Positions 18,133-25,591 of a stretch of 40,558 nucleotides of DNA are shown here, piece by piece. The notes beneath the pieces were generated by a model. The model saw nothing but the letters and a program-made list of their open reading frames with translations, was not told the origin of the DNA and did not search any database. Each line of letters starts with the position of its first letter. The stretch's first letter is position 1. The stretch covers positions 30,264 through 70,821 of the forward strand of contig DCJA01000041.1 of NCBI GenBank assembly GCA_002317175.1, written 5' to 3'. A program made the position numbers and the translations under genes. Source of the DNA: Lachnospiraceae bacterium UBA1712 (GTDB lineage Bacteria; Bacillota; Clostridia; Lachnospirales; Lachnospiraceae).

Positions 18133-18173
18133 GAAAAAAGGCAAAGGGACTGAATAAATAGCCCATTTGCCTT
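18133..18173 (-). terminator. Intra-operon terminator/attenuator between the two cyclodeaminase genes
   Basis: Minus strand: AAGGCAAATGGG pairs with the later CCCTTTGCCTT half and is followed by T6. It lies in the 193-bp gap between the two paralogues, downstream of a candidate promoter, so it sits in the leader of the downstream gene. It may attenuate rather than fully terminate. Confidence 0.75.
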
Positions 18174-18185
18174 TTCATGTTCTTA

Positions 18186-18274
18186 ATCTACACCCATATA
18201 AGTAGTCCATCAATTACTTATGAACACCATTTTTATACTTATTTTGTGGTTCTTCTACTACTTTTTAAGTAGTT
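18186..18274 (-). promoter_or_regulatory. Candidate promoter/operator upstream of cyclodeaminase paralogue 1
   Basis: Minus strand, in order: a palindromic AACTACTTAAAAAGTAGT continuing into AGTAGAA, then AAAAATGG, then AAGTAATTGATG. TTGATG is followed after 17 nt by TAGATT, a plausible but weak promoter. The three blocks recur in the same order, with different spacing, in front of the P-II gene at 23985-24035, which suggests a shared regulator such as the LuxR protein at 24046-24795. Confidence 0.45.
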
Positions 18275-19421
18275 AATGCATGTATGGCTGATCCCACAGG
18301 TTGAGTTTTGTACCTATTCCCAGTTCCATTGCCTTCTTATAACAGTCATAGCCCCAAGCCACATCTTCTATCGGCATACCACCACTACAGCACATTACAA
18401 TCTCATCATGAGACTGTCTGCCCGGAGTGATACCATTAACAATGTCACAGAGGTTAAGAACCTGCTCACGCTTAATCTTGCCCTCTCGAACAAGATGAAT
18501 AAAATGTATACCCATTATTACCCATTCACGCTTATTACCCAACTCGTCCACAGGACCTCTTGCTATGAAGTTATTCATATACTTGTCATACATACCATAG
18601 TTATCTACTACCATGGTCGTATTCATAAGCTCATCAAAGTTTCTGTACAGGAAACTTCCCATACTAAATACTGCTGCCCCCTTCTTAAACCAGTCAAGGT
18701 GGAATTCTTCTGCCTTATCAAGAGTAACAGACATAGCCTCACTAACCACATCAGCATCGCGACAGGCCTGCTCCAGAGTATCACATATCTCAATCTCTTT
18801 TACCTGAGGATATTTTTCTTCGATAAATGCTTTCAATGAAAGTGTGGATTCTGAAGTAGGCGAACTTCCTTTAATCTTAACCTTCTCAATCTCAGGCAAT
18901 ACTGCCATATAACACATCAGGGCACACTTGTTAATTACACCTGGTCCAAGGATTGAAAGTACCTTGGAATCTTTATTGGCAAGATAAGATGCTGCCATTG
19001 CTGGCATTGCACCTGTACGCATAGCACTTAACAGATTGGCAGACATATAAGCTATAGGTGCACCCGTATCAACGTCATTGAGTGTTGCCATCAGAATAGA
19101 TCTTGGTAAACCCTTCTTGATATTGTCATGATTTGATCCATACCATTTCTGTCCTGCCATATGGAATCTTCCACCAAGGTAAGCTGGCATGGCATTAAAT
19201 CTTCTATCTGGACCATTGTCAAGAGGAAATCCCTCTATATCTTTCGCTTTTGGAAAATTCATCTGAAGGCCATGCTCGTCATTCTTTGGTCCTCCCAGAA
19301 GAAAATCTCCTTTTCCAAACAAGCTCATCACATCACGCATAGCCTCAACGCAGCCCTTTGCATCAAGTACTCCTGCATCAATCATATCCTTTTCACTTAA
19401 ATACAAAAAATCAATAGCCAT
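18273..19421 (-). CDS. Ornithine cyclodeaminase/mu-crystallin family protein (paralogue 2)
   Basis: 382 residues from the ATG giving MAIDFLYLS, which has GGAGG seven bases upstream. It is clearly homologous to paralogue 1 throughout: QKWYGSN with the lysine, LPRSILMATLNDVDTGAPIAYM, SANLLSAMRTGAMP. The nucleotide-binding loop reads GPGVIN rather than GPGVMG, so the third glycine of GxGxxG is asparagine. It may bind the cofactor differently, have another substrate, or be the non-catalytic partner in a hetero-oligomer. It lies after the Pot transporter genes behind a terminator hairpin and before paralogue 1. Confidence 0.87.
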   Translation of the reverse strand: MAIDFLYLSEKDMIDAGVLDAKGCVEAMRDVMSLFGKGDFLLGGPKNDEHGLQMNFPKAKDIEGFPLDNGPDRRFNAMPAYLGGRFHMAGQKWYGSNHDNIKKGLPRSILMATLNDVDTGAPIAYMSANLLSAMRTGAMPAMAASYLANKDSKVLSILGPGVINKCALMCYMAVLPEIEKVKIKGSSPTSESTLSLKAFIEEKYPQVKEIEICDTLEQACRDADVVSEAMSVTLDKAEEFHLDWFKKGAAVFSMGSFLYRNFDELMNTTMVVDNYGMYDKYMNNFIARGPVDELGNKREWVIMGIHFIHLVREGKIKREQVLNLCDIVNGITPGRQSHDEIVMCCSGGMPIEDVAWGYDCYKKAMELGIGTKLNLWDQPYMH

Positions 19422-19439
19422 ATTATTGCCTCCAAACAT

Positions 19440-19474
19440 AAAAAAACCCGGAGCAGCGTTACGTCTGCCCCAGG
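19440..19474 (-). terminator. Terminator/attenuator between potD-like gene and cyclodeaminase paralogue 2
   Basis: Minus strand: a 10-bp GC-rich stem (CCTGGGGCAG with CTGCTCCGGG, two G-U pairs) and an eight-base loop are followed by T7. The ribosome binding site of the next gene starts within five bases of the T-run. This placement suggests partial termination that lowers enzyme expression relative to transporter expression, or regulated read-through. Confidence 0.8.
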
Positions 19475-19532
19475 CCTCTTTGCCATTTCAAATCCTGTTT
19501 ACCAGGTTCAACTTCATTCCTTAATACATTCA

Positions 19533-20597
19533 CTACTCTTTAAGTTTTGTCCACATCTCACTGTAAATATCAAGTGTTGACGCATCAAGATTCTCTACGT
19601 AGCTACCCTTTGCAATAGCATCTGCAGGTGGGTTCTTTGCAGGATTGCTGCTATACTCATCACCCATAAGTTCAATTGCATCTGTGTTAGCACAAAGATA
19701 TGGGAATTCTTCAAGAATCATAGCCATATTCTCTGGCTCCATTACGAAGTTAATCCACTTCAAAGCATTTTCAGAGTTTGGTGATTCCTTGGTAACTACC
19801 CAGTTATCAAAGAAGAGATAAGCTCCCTCTTCTGGATAAATAACTTCAATTGAAGGAACCTCTTCCATTGCCATGGCAACTTCAGCGCTCCAGATCATAC
19901 CAGCTGCGCAGTCACCTGAGATAAGTGCACTCTTTGGTGAATCTGAATCATAAAGTACTACATTGTTCTTAAGTTCCATAAGTTTATCAGATACTTCTGC
20001 AAGCTTAGCTGTATCCGTCTCATTCATATCATATCCGATTGACTTTGCTGTCATACCAATTACAGCTCTGAAGTCATCGAGTACAACAAGCTGACCCTCA
20101 AGTGCTGTATCAAAGAGATCAGCATAGCTTGTAATATCCATATCAATCTTGTCTTTATTTACTACTATAGCACCAGCACCACCCATATAAGGTACTGAAT
20201 AAACATTACCTGGATCATAGGCTGGATTCTTATAACTTTCACCTATATGAGAGAAGTTAGGCAACTTCTCAAAATCAAGTGGCTGCAGCATATCCTGCGC
20301 AATGAGCTGTGCTACCATATAGTCACTTGGATTAAGTACATCATATGCTCCCGCTGTTTCTGACTTAACCTTTGCAAGCATATCCTCATTTGAAGAGTAT
20401 GTTGAAACATTTACCTTGATGCCTGTCTCTTTCTCGAACTTTTCAACAACAGAATCTGGCAGATACTCAGTCCAAACAAAAATATTCAATTCCCCCTGAT
20501 CCCCAGTAGCACCTGTTTCTGCAGATGAGCCACATCCTGTCAAACTCATAGCTACAAGTGATACCGAAATTAAAGCTGCTAAAATTCTTTTCTTCAT
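19533..20597 (-). CDS. ABC transporter substrate-binding lipoprotein (PotD-like)
   Basis: 354 residues with a signal peptide ending in the lipobox SLTGC. The mature protein starts LNIFVWTEYLPDSVVEKFEKETGIKVNVSTYSSNEDMLAK, the standard opening of the spermidine/putrescine-binding family (PotD/PotF), and has the typical length. It captures the ligand outside the membrane and delivers it to the PotB/PotC-like channel. Such proteins also bind opines and other small cationic compounds, so the polyamine label is a family name, not a demonstrated ligand. Last gene of the transporter block. Confidence 0.9.
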   Translation of the reverse strand: MKKRILAALISVSLVAMSLTGCGSSAETGATGDQGELNIFVWTEYLPDSVVEKFEKETGIKVNVSTYSSNEDMLAKVKSETAGAYDVLNPSDYMVAQLIAQDMLQPLDFEKLPNFSHIGESYKNPAYDPGNVYSVPYMGGAGAIVVNKDKIDMDITSYADLFDTALEGQLVVLDDFRAVIGMTAKSIGYDMNETDTAKLAEVSDKLMELKNNVVLYDSDSPKSALISGDCAAGMIWSAEVAMAMEEVPSIEVIYPEEGAYLFFDNWVVTKESPNSENALKWINFVMEPENMAMILEEFPYLCANTDAIELMGDEYSSNPAKNPPADAIAKGSYVENLDASTLDIYSEMWTKLKE

Positions 20598-20623
20598 AAC
20601 AATTTCCTCCTTAAAATCTGTAT

Positions 20624-21430
20624 TCAGATTTTTTTATGCTTACCAGATAAGATTCCACTCTGTGTCACAAATACTAATAATATTGTTCCTATCAGTACCA
20701 GTGTTGAAAGTGCATTTACATCTGGAGAAACACCACTCTTAATACTTTCCATTACCTTCAATGGATAAGTCTTCGTCTGACCATTGACGAAATAGCTTAT
20801 GATTACATCATCAATGGAAAGCGTAAATGCTAACAATGCACCTCCGGCTATACCAGGTGCCAGAACCGGCAACGTTATTTCAAAAAAAGTTGTTACCCTG
20901 TTAGCACCAAGATCCATGCTGGCCTCTTCGATTGACTTGTCATATCCTGAAAGTCTTGCACGTACATTGAATATTACGTATGGTACGCTAAAACTAACAT
21001 GTGAAAGAATCAGGGTAAGCATTCCTCTTGGAATATTTACATTTGAGAAAATAGTAAGTAATGCAATACCTATAACTATTTCCGGAATAACAACTGGAAT
21101 ATACAAAAGTCCGTTGATTATTCCCTTTCCCTTAAATTTATATCTATAGATACCTACGGCGCCCAAAGTTCCAATGATTGTGGAAAGAATTGTACTTGCA
21201 ACTGCAATAATAATTGTATTGCCAAATGAGCTAAGTAGTGAGCTATTGCTCCAGAGCTTTATATACCAGTCAAATGTAAATCCTTTCCAACTCAGATACG
21301 GCTTACTGGTTGTGGCATTGAAGGAGTTTGCAACTACAACCATGATTGGAAGGAACAAAAACAGATAAACCATTGAACAGAAGGCTATGCTTATCCTTTT
21401 GTTTCTTTTCTCTTTTTTCGCCTTTTTCAT
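20624..21430 (-). CDS. ABC transporter permease (PotC-like)
   Basis: 268 residues with about six membrane helices. The EAA loop EEASMDLGANRVTTFFEITLPVLAPGI that contacts the ATPase is clear. It is the second permease of a spermidine/putrescine-type importer. The ATG giving MKKAKKEKRN has GGAGG five bases upstream; an earlier GTG two codons upstream is too close to that site. A 9-bp gap follows the PotB-like gene. Confidence 0.93.
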   Translation of the reverse strand: MKKAKKEKRNKRISIAFCSMVYLFLFLPIMVVVANSFNATTSKPYLSWKGFTFDWYIKLWSNSSLLSSFGNTIIIAVASTILSTIIGTLGAVGIYRYKFKGKGIINGLLYIPVVIPEIVIGIALLTIFSNVNIPRGMLTLILSHVSFSVPYVIFNVRARLSGYDKSIEEASMDLGANRVTTFFEITLPVLAPGIAGGALLAFTLSIDDVIISYFVNGQTKTYPLKVMESIKSGVSPDVNALSTLVLIGTILLVFVTQSGILSGKHKKI

Positions 21431-21439
21431 AAGCACCTC

Positions 21440-22315
21440 CTATACTCCAAGGTTGTCCATATCTCCACCTAACTTCTGATATATCTTTACAAGTATTAAT
21501 GTTACCAGGATCAGTATGATTGATAATGCGGCACCAAGTGGCCAGTTGTTGGCACTTTTAAACTGTCTCTCAATCAAGTTACCAATCATATCTGTATTTC
21601 CTCCACCAAGGATATTTGATACAAAGAAATATCCAAGACAAGGAATGAATACCATTATGCATCCTGAAAAAATACCACTCGATGTTAATGGAAGAATAAC
21701 CTCAAACAATGTTTTTACCGGTTTAGCTCCAAGATCGCTTGATGCCTCAAGTAAGCTTCCGTCCAGTTTTTCAATTGCTGTATAAAGTGGAAGAACCATG
21801 AATGGAATAAAGCAGTAAACCATACCTAATACAGTAGTTCCAGTCTTATACAGGAAATCAACCGGTTCGTTGACCAGATGGGTCACCATCAATAATTTAT
21901 TTAACCAACCGCTACTTCCAAGGAAAGTTCTCCATCCATATATTCTTATAAGTGAGTTTGTCCAGAATGGAATAATAACAAGCATATAGAAAAGCTGTTT
22001 TTTCTTACTCTTGGTTCTTGCAATAATATAGGCAAATGGATATCCAATAAGTACACAGAGCACTGTGGTAATAAAAGCTATCAGTAGTGACTGCGCATAT
22101 ATTTTCAGATAATCCGTTGAAATAAGCTTGCCATAATTAACTGACGTAAATTTGTAGACTACATTGTAGAATTCATCAGTCTGACAAAAACTCATTACTG
22201 CTACAAAGATCAGTGGGGCAACTACCAGAAATAAAAGAAGTATTGCTACTGGACCAACTGTAACAATTGCCGGCATCGTATTCGATTTGAATTCATGCTT
22301 TGATCTCTTTGCCAT
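21440..22315 (-). CDS. ABC transporter permease (PotB-like)
   Basis: 291 residues with about six membrane helices. It has the permease EAA loop (LLEASSDLGAKPVKTLFEVILPLT, split here by its length: key residues E-A-S, D-L-G-A, LPLT) and FWTNSLIRIYGWRTFLG, typical of PotB-type subunits. The second of two nearby ATGs is preferred because AAAGGAG lies seven bases before it. It pairs with PotC-like to form the channel. Confidence 0.93.
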   Translation of the reverse strand: MAKRSKHEFKSNTMPAIVTVGPVAILLLFLVVAPLIFVAVMSFCQTDEFYNVVYKFTSVNYGKLISTDYLKIYAQSLLIAFITTVLCVLIGYPFAYIIARTKSKKKQLFYMLVIIPFWTNSLIRIYGWRTFLGSSGWLNKLLMVTHLVNEPVDFLYKTGTTVLGMVYCFIPFMVLPLYTAIEKLDGSLLEASSDLGAKPVKTLFEVILPLTSSGIFSGCIMVFIPCLGYFFVSNILGGGNTDMIGNLIERQFKSANNWPLGAALSIILILVTLILVKIYQKLGGDMDNLGV

Positions 22316-22353
22316 AAGCATTCTCCTTTATCTGTCTTTATGCTTTATTACCC

Positions 22354-23463
22354 TTAAGCAAGTTTAATCTCATCAAGAGCTTTGAAAATCTTGTAACTGT
22401 CATTGTGAATTAGTACGCCATCTTCCGGTTCCCAATATGGATAGATGATACTTCCGATAGCTGGTAATTCCTGTCCGGCAAGTCTTTCTATTTTTAACTC
22501 ATTACCATTTGGAAGAGAAACTATACATTTCAGAACCGAACCAACATATACATAATCTTTAACCTGTGCCACCAGTTCAAAGCCTTCATGTGCTTTAGTA
22601 TCAAATCTCATTTTCTCTGGTCTTACAGATACTGTTGCATATTCCAGGATTGAAAAACTATCATCGCATTTAACCTTTACTGCTCCATTTTCAAGAGTAA
22701 CGGTTGCTATACCATCAGTTACGCTTGTTACACATCCATCATATATATTGGTTTCACCAATAAAGGTAGCAACAAATCTCGTTGCAGGATGCTCATAAAT
22801 ATCAGTTGGACTGGCCAGCTGATCCACAATCCCATCATGCATAATTGCTATTCTGTCGCTCATGGTAAGTGCTTCTTCCTGGTCATGGGTTACATATATA
22901 AATGTGATGTTAAGCTTTTTCTGAAGTCTCTTCAGTTCCAGCTGCATCTGTTTTCTAAGCTTAAGATCAAGTGCTCCAAGTGGCTCATCCAAAAGTAATA
23001 CTCTTGGTCTGTTAATGAGCGCCCTTGCGATTGCAACTCTCTGCTTCTGTCCTCCTGATAACTGTGAAGGATATCTGTTTTCGAAGCCTGAAAGCTGAAC
23101 CATCTCCATCATCTCAAAAACACGTTCTTTGATTTCTGCTTTTGGGACCTTCTTCATCTTGAGACCGTAAGCTATGTTGTCAAATATTGTCTTATGAGGA
23201 AAAAGTGCATAGGTCTGAAATACCGTATTGACATTTCTTTCAAATGGTTCCTTTTCCTCTATAGCTTCACCCTCAACCTTGATCGATCCGGTCGTTGGTT
23301 CTTCAAATCCGGCAATCATACGAAGAGTAGTAGTCTTTCCACATCCTGAAGAACCAAGAAGTGTAAGGAATTCGCCTTCATCAACCGTGATATTTAAATC
23401 CTTTACCACATGGTTCTTACCATATAATTTATTTACACCAGTTAATTCAACTATTGTTCCCAT
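22354..23463 (-). CDS. ABC transporter ATP-binding protein (PotA-like)
   Basis: 369 residues. Walker A GSSGCGKTT (about 34-42), signature LSGGQKQRVAIARAL, Walker B RVLLLDEPLGALD and the switch histidine in YVTHDQEEAL are all intact. A TOBE-type C-terminal domain of about 130 residues matches PotA/spermidine-type ATPases. It powers the importer formed with PotB-, PotC- and PotD-like proteins. The P-II gene ends 14 bp upstream, with GGAGG in the gap, so the two are cotranscribed. Confidence 0.95.
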   Translation of the reverse strand: MGTIVELTGVNKLYGKNHVVKDLNITVDEGEFLTLLGSSGCGKTTTLRMIAGFEEPTTGSIKVEGEAIEEKEPFERNVNTVFQTYALFPHKTIFDNIAYGLKMKKVPKAEIKERVFEMMEMVQLSGFENRYPSQLSGGQKQRVAIARALINRPRVLLLDEPLGALDLKLRKQMQLELKRLQKKLNITFIYVTHDQEEALTMSDRIAIMHDGIVDQLASPTDIYEHPATRFVATFIGETNIYDGCVTSVTDGIATVTLENGAVKVKCDDSFSILEYATVSVRPEKMRFDTKAHEGFELVAQVKDYVYVGSVLKCIVSLPNGNELKIERLAGQELPAIGSIIYPYWEPEDGVLIHNDSYKIFKALDEIKLA

Positions 23464-23477
23464 GTGAACACCTCCGA

Positions 23478-23828
23478 TTACAGTGCCTTAACACCTCTTT
23501 CGCCTGTACGAATTCTAATAGCGTCTTCGATGTCTCTTATGAATATCTTTCCATCTCCTACATGATCTGTAGCACAAACTTCACGAATATTCATGATTAC
23601 TTCTTCAACAATCTTATCCTCTACTACAACCTCTACCTTAATCTTTGGAAGAAGATTGATTGTAGTCTTTAATCCTTTTATCTCATTTACTGTTCCTTCA
23701 GAGGATCCTTTTTGTGTACCACAACCCATCGCTGTTGATAATGTCATACCACCGCAATGAACTTTATCCAGTACTTCCTTAACAGCTTCCAACTTTTCAG
23801 GTCTGATAAAAATTATTAACTCTTTCAT
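23478..23828 (-). CDS. P-II family nitrogen regulatory protein with a divergent T-loop
   Basis: 116 residues. The fold signatures are present: KLEAVKEVLDKV at the start, GTQKG with the conserved Gln before the T-loop, LLPKIKVEVVVED, DHVGDGKIFI (B-loop) and the C-terminal RIRTGERG. P-II trimers bind ATP/ADP and often 2-oxoglutarate and control transporters or enzymes. Between QKG and LLPK there are about four more residues than in E. coli GlnB, and no tyrosine is present, so uridylylation at Tyr51 is not possible. The usual partner is an ammonium channel; here the downstream gene is a PotA-like ATPase, making the transporter a candidate target. A GGAGG site precedes the ATG. Confidence 0.92.
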   Translation of the reverse strand: MKELIIFIRPEKLEAVKEVLDKVHCGGMTLSTAMGCGTQKGSSEGTVNEIKGLKTTINLLPKIKVEVVVEDKIVEEVIMNIREVCATDHVGDGKIFIRDIEDAIRIRTGERGVKAL

Positions 23829-23870
23829 GTTTGCATCCTCCTATGGAATCCCAGCCCTATTTGCTGGTAA

Positions 23871-23907
23871 TAAAAAAGCAAGGAAACTGTAAACGCAGCT
23901 CCCTTGC
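23871..23907 (-). terminator. Leader terminator/attenuator upstream of the P-II gene
   Basis: Minus strand: GCAAGGGAGCTG pairs with CAGTTTCCTTGC (G-U pairs included) around a six-base loop and is followed by T6. It lies between the predicted P-II promoter and the P-II start codon. A smaller hairpin (CCAGC/GCTGG) follows before the ribosome binding site. Regulated read-through is plausible; it could also simply end transcription from the LuxR gene. Confidence 0.75.
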
Positions 23908-23971
23908 CGGATTTCATTTGCATTATATATTGGTATCAGCCAACTGCTTAACCAGACATTGATTTGTTATG

Positions 23972-24036
23972 TGTAAATATAAAGCATCAACTACTTCTTT
24001 TCAACTAATCAAAATAACCATTTTTCTACTACTTTA
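23972..24036 (-). promoter_or_regulatory. Predicted promoter and operator of the P-II/Pot operon
   Basis: Minus strand: TTGAAA, a 17-nt spacer, then TATATT is a good promoter match. Upstream lies AAAGTAGTAGAA (24024-24035) overlapping AAAAATGG, and AAGTAGTTGATG (23985-23996) falls inside the spacer. Related blocks in the same order precede cyclodeaminase paralogue 1. A LuxR-type regulator encoded immediately upstream is the obvious candidate to bind here. Confidence 0.5.
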
Positions 24037-24045
24037 TGAGTATAT

Positions 24046-24795
24046 TTAATCTTTTTCTCTAATCATTTTGAAAAGGCCTACCCTGTTGTTAATACCCAAT
24101 TTGCGGTAAAGGTTTAAGATATGCTTCTTCAGTGTGTTCTCTGAAATAACCAAAGAATCACAAATAGTAGTATTGTCCCTGCCTTCCATCAAAAGCTTAA
24201 GTATAGTTTCCTCTCTTCTGGTAAGTCCAAACTTTTCTGTTGCTGCTGCCACTGAAAGCTTCTCACTTATCAGATCGCCGCTTTTCTTCTGCTGATATAG
24301 TCTGTATGCAAGATGGTCCTTAAGCAAATCAAGAATAAATATATCATCATATACAAAATCATCTTTGCCAATGGTTCTATAGAAGGTTACTATTCCCACA
24401 AACTCTTTCTTTCTTGCAAGAACCATCTGAAGTGAATAATGCCACTTGTTAGTCTTATACACCTTCTTATAATAATCAGTCTCAACTCTTTTAGCATCAT
24501 CAATGATATCTGTTTCCCTGTATATCAGCATCTTTCCACTATAGAGAATTCCACGGCTGTAATCTATCTCATCATACACCATGGACATATCCTCTTCACA
24601 GTTAAACAGAACCGGAGATACCAGCTTATTGGCTCCGTCTGGTGATGCAAGATGAAAATCTGCACTATCGTAATCAATAAGCATCTTCATCTGTTCAAGG
24701 AACTGTTCTCGCATCTCATCGATATTGGCCATTGTATAAATCTTATAAATGATGCTGTTTAGCAGAATCCAGTCATTAGTATCAAGTGTTCTCAT
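24046..24795 (-). CDS. LuxR-family transcriptional regulator with an N-terminal GAF-like sensor domain
   Basis: 249 residues. The C-terminal 60 residues (about 185-245) form a LuxR/FixJ-type helix-turn-helix: LTRREETILKLLMEGRDNTTICDSLVISENTLKKHILNLYRKL, described here by its key parts LTRREETIL, SLVISENTLKKHI and LYRKLGI. Residues about 15-165 look like a GAF-type ligand-binding domain, without a phosphorylatable receiver motif. It probably senses a small molecule and controls the adjacent P-II/Pot/dehydrogenase genes. GGAG lies eight bases before the ATG. It has its own promoter and a hairpin in its leader. Confidence 0.87.
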   Translation of the reverse strand: MRTLDTNDWILLNSIIYKIYTMANIDEMREQFLEQMKMLIDYDSADFHLASPDGANKLVSPVLFNCEEDMSMVYDEIDYSRGILYSGKMLIYRETDIIDDAKRVETDYYKKVYKTNKWHYSLQMVLARKKEFVGIVTFYRTIGKDDFVYDDIFILDLLKDHLAYRLYQQKKSGDLISEKLSVAAATEKFGLTRREETILKLLMEGRDNTTICDSLVISENTLKKHILNLYRKLGINNRVGLFKMIREKD

Positions 24796-24830
24796 GGGCT
24801 ATTCTCCTCATCTATATTTATGCTGAGACA

Positions 24831-24866
24831 AAAACAAAAAGACGCCTGCAATATGCAAACGTCTTT
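24831..24866 (-). terminator. Hairpin with T-run at the 5' end of the LuxR transcript
   Basis: Minus strand: AAAGACG-TTT-GCA-TAT-TGC-AGG-CGTCTTT, an interrupted stem, followed by a T-rich tract (T5-G-T5). It lies downstream of a predicted promoter and upstream of the LuxR ribosome binding site. It could end transcription from the upstream small membrane-protein genes, attenuate LuxR, or stabilise the mRNA 5' end. Confidence 0.7.
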
Positions 24867-24878
24867 GTTTATAAAAGA

Positions 24879-24905
24879 ATTATCACACTGGATTTTCTTT
24901 GTCAA
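24879..24905 (-). promoter_or_regulatory. Predicted promoter of the LuxR regulator gene
   Basis: Minus strand: a perfect TTGACA, a 15-nt spacer, then an extended -10 (TGT followed by GATAAT). With the alternative -10 TAATTC the spacer is 17. The predicted start of transcription is only a few bases before the hairpin at 24838-24866. Confidence 0.6.
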
Positions 24906-24955
24906 CCTATATCGAATATTTAGTTGGTCAAAATCAAATAAATGCCAGCAAATAA

Positions 24956-25261
24956 TTATACATATGCTACTACAGACCCAACCAGAATCAACCATATAAT
25001 AATTGATATAATTGGACAAATTAGATATGGTAATAGTTTTTTATTTTTAATCATTCCTATTATTGAAACAATTACATATACTATTCCACCAATAATAGGA
25101 TAAACAATAAGCAACACTGATGCCATTCTAAATCCATATTGAAATATTTTATGATTGTCTGACAGTGTAAGTATGATTGAAACAAGACTTAAAACCGTAT
25201 GAATAGCAAAAATCCCAAAAGCTATTTTTCCGAATATAGTTTTATCGACATATTTTTTCAT
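24956..25261 (-). CDS. Small hypothetical membrane protein (three predicted helices)
   Basis: 101 residues with three hydrophobic segments (about 10-32, 42-66 and 76-100) and few charged residues between them. I recognise no family. GAGGTG lies five bases before the ATG. It follows another small membrane-protein gene by about 25 bp and, through it, an XRE regulator gene; the three are probably one transcript. A role in stress or transport sensed by the regulator is possible but not shown. Confidence 0.7.
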   Translation of the reverse strand: MKKYVDKTIFGKIAFGIFAIHTVLSLVSIILTLSDNHKIFQYGFRMASVLLIVYPIIGGIVYVIVSIIGMIKNKKLLPYLICPIISIIIWLILVGSVVAYV

Positions 25262-25286
25262 TGAATCACCTCTACAACATTTTTCG

Positions 25287-25556
25287 TTAGTTCCACATCA
25301 AACATATAAAGAACCATATTCCGATGATTACTGCTTCTATTACCAACAGAATAATTGCTATCGTTTGAAATGCTATATGTTTTTTCATTATATAATGCAA
25401 TAACACATTATAAGCTCCATAGATTAATGACAGCAACATTTCCTGCCAGGTAAAAATGTAGAATTCTATAAGGATGTTATATATTTCAAAAAGAATTCCA
25501 GCAAGAAGAAACCCGCTTATAAATTGTTTTGATGTTTTATTAAATCGTATGTGCAT
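25287..25556 (-). CDS. Small hypothetical membrane protein
   Basis: About 89 residues from the ATG giving MHIRFNKTSKQF, which has GGGAG nine bases upstream; an upstream TTG (25589) or ATG would add 8-11 residues but lack a site. Three hydrophobic stretches (about 10-28, 33-56, 62-86) suggest three membrane helices. No family recognised. It lies between the XRE regulator gene and another small membrane-protein gene. Confidence 0.65.
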   Translation of the reverse strand: MHIRFNKTSKQFISGFLLAGILFEIYNILIEFYIFTWQEMLLSLIYGAYNVLLHYIMKKHIAFQTIAIILLVIEAVIIGIWFFICLMWN

Positions 25557-25591
25557 CAACTTTTGCTCCCATTCAAACATTTTGTCCAATA

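Noticed and set aside
19521..19540. Third copy of the AAAGTAGT-type motif after the potD-like gene
   Set aside because: The match (AAAGAGTAGTGAA) is imperfect and formed by the last codons and stop of the potD-like gene, so it is not good evidence for an operator.
18133..23907. ANTAR-type antitermination RNA at the three leader hairpins
   Set aside because: The hairpins lack the paired hexaloops with conserved A and G positions, and no ANTAR-domain protein is encoded in the window.
24792..25019. Minus-strand 75-codon frame between the LuxR gene and the small membrane-protein gene
   Set aside because: It runs through the predicted LuxR promoter and hairpin, overlaps both neighbours' ends and is low-complexity; no ribosome binding site.
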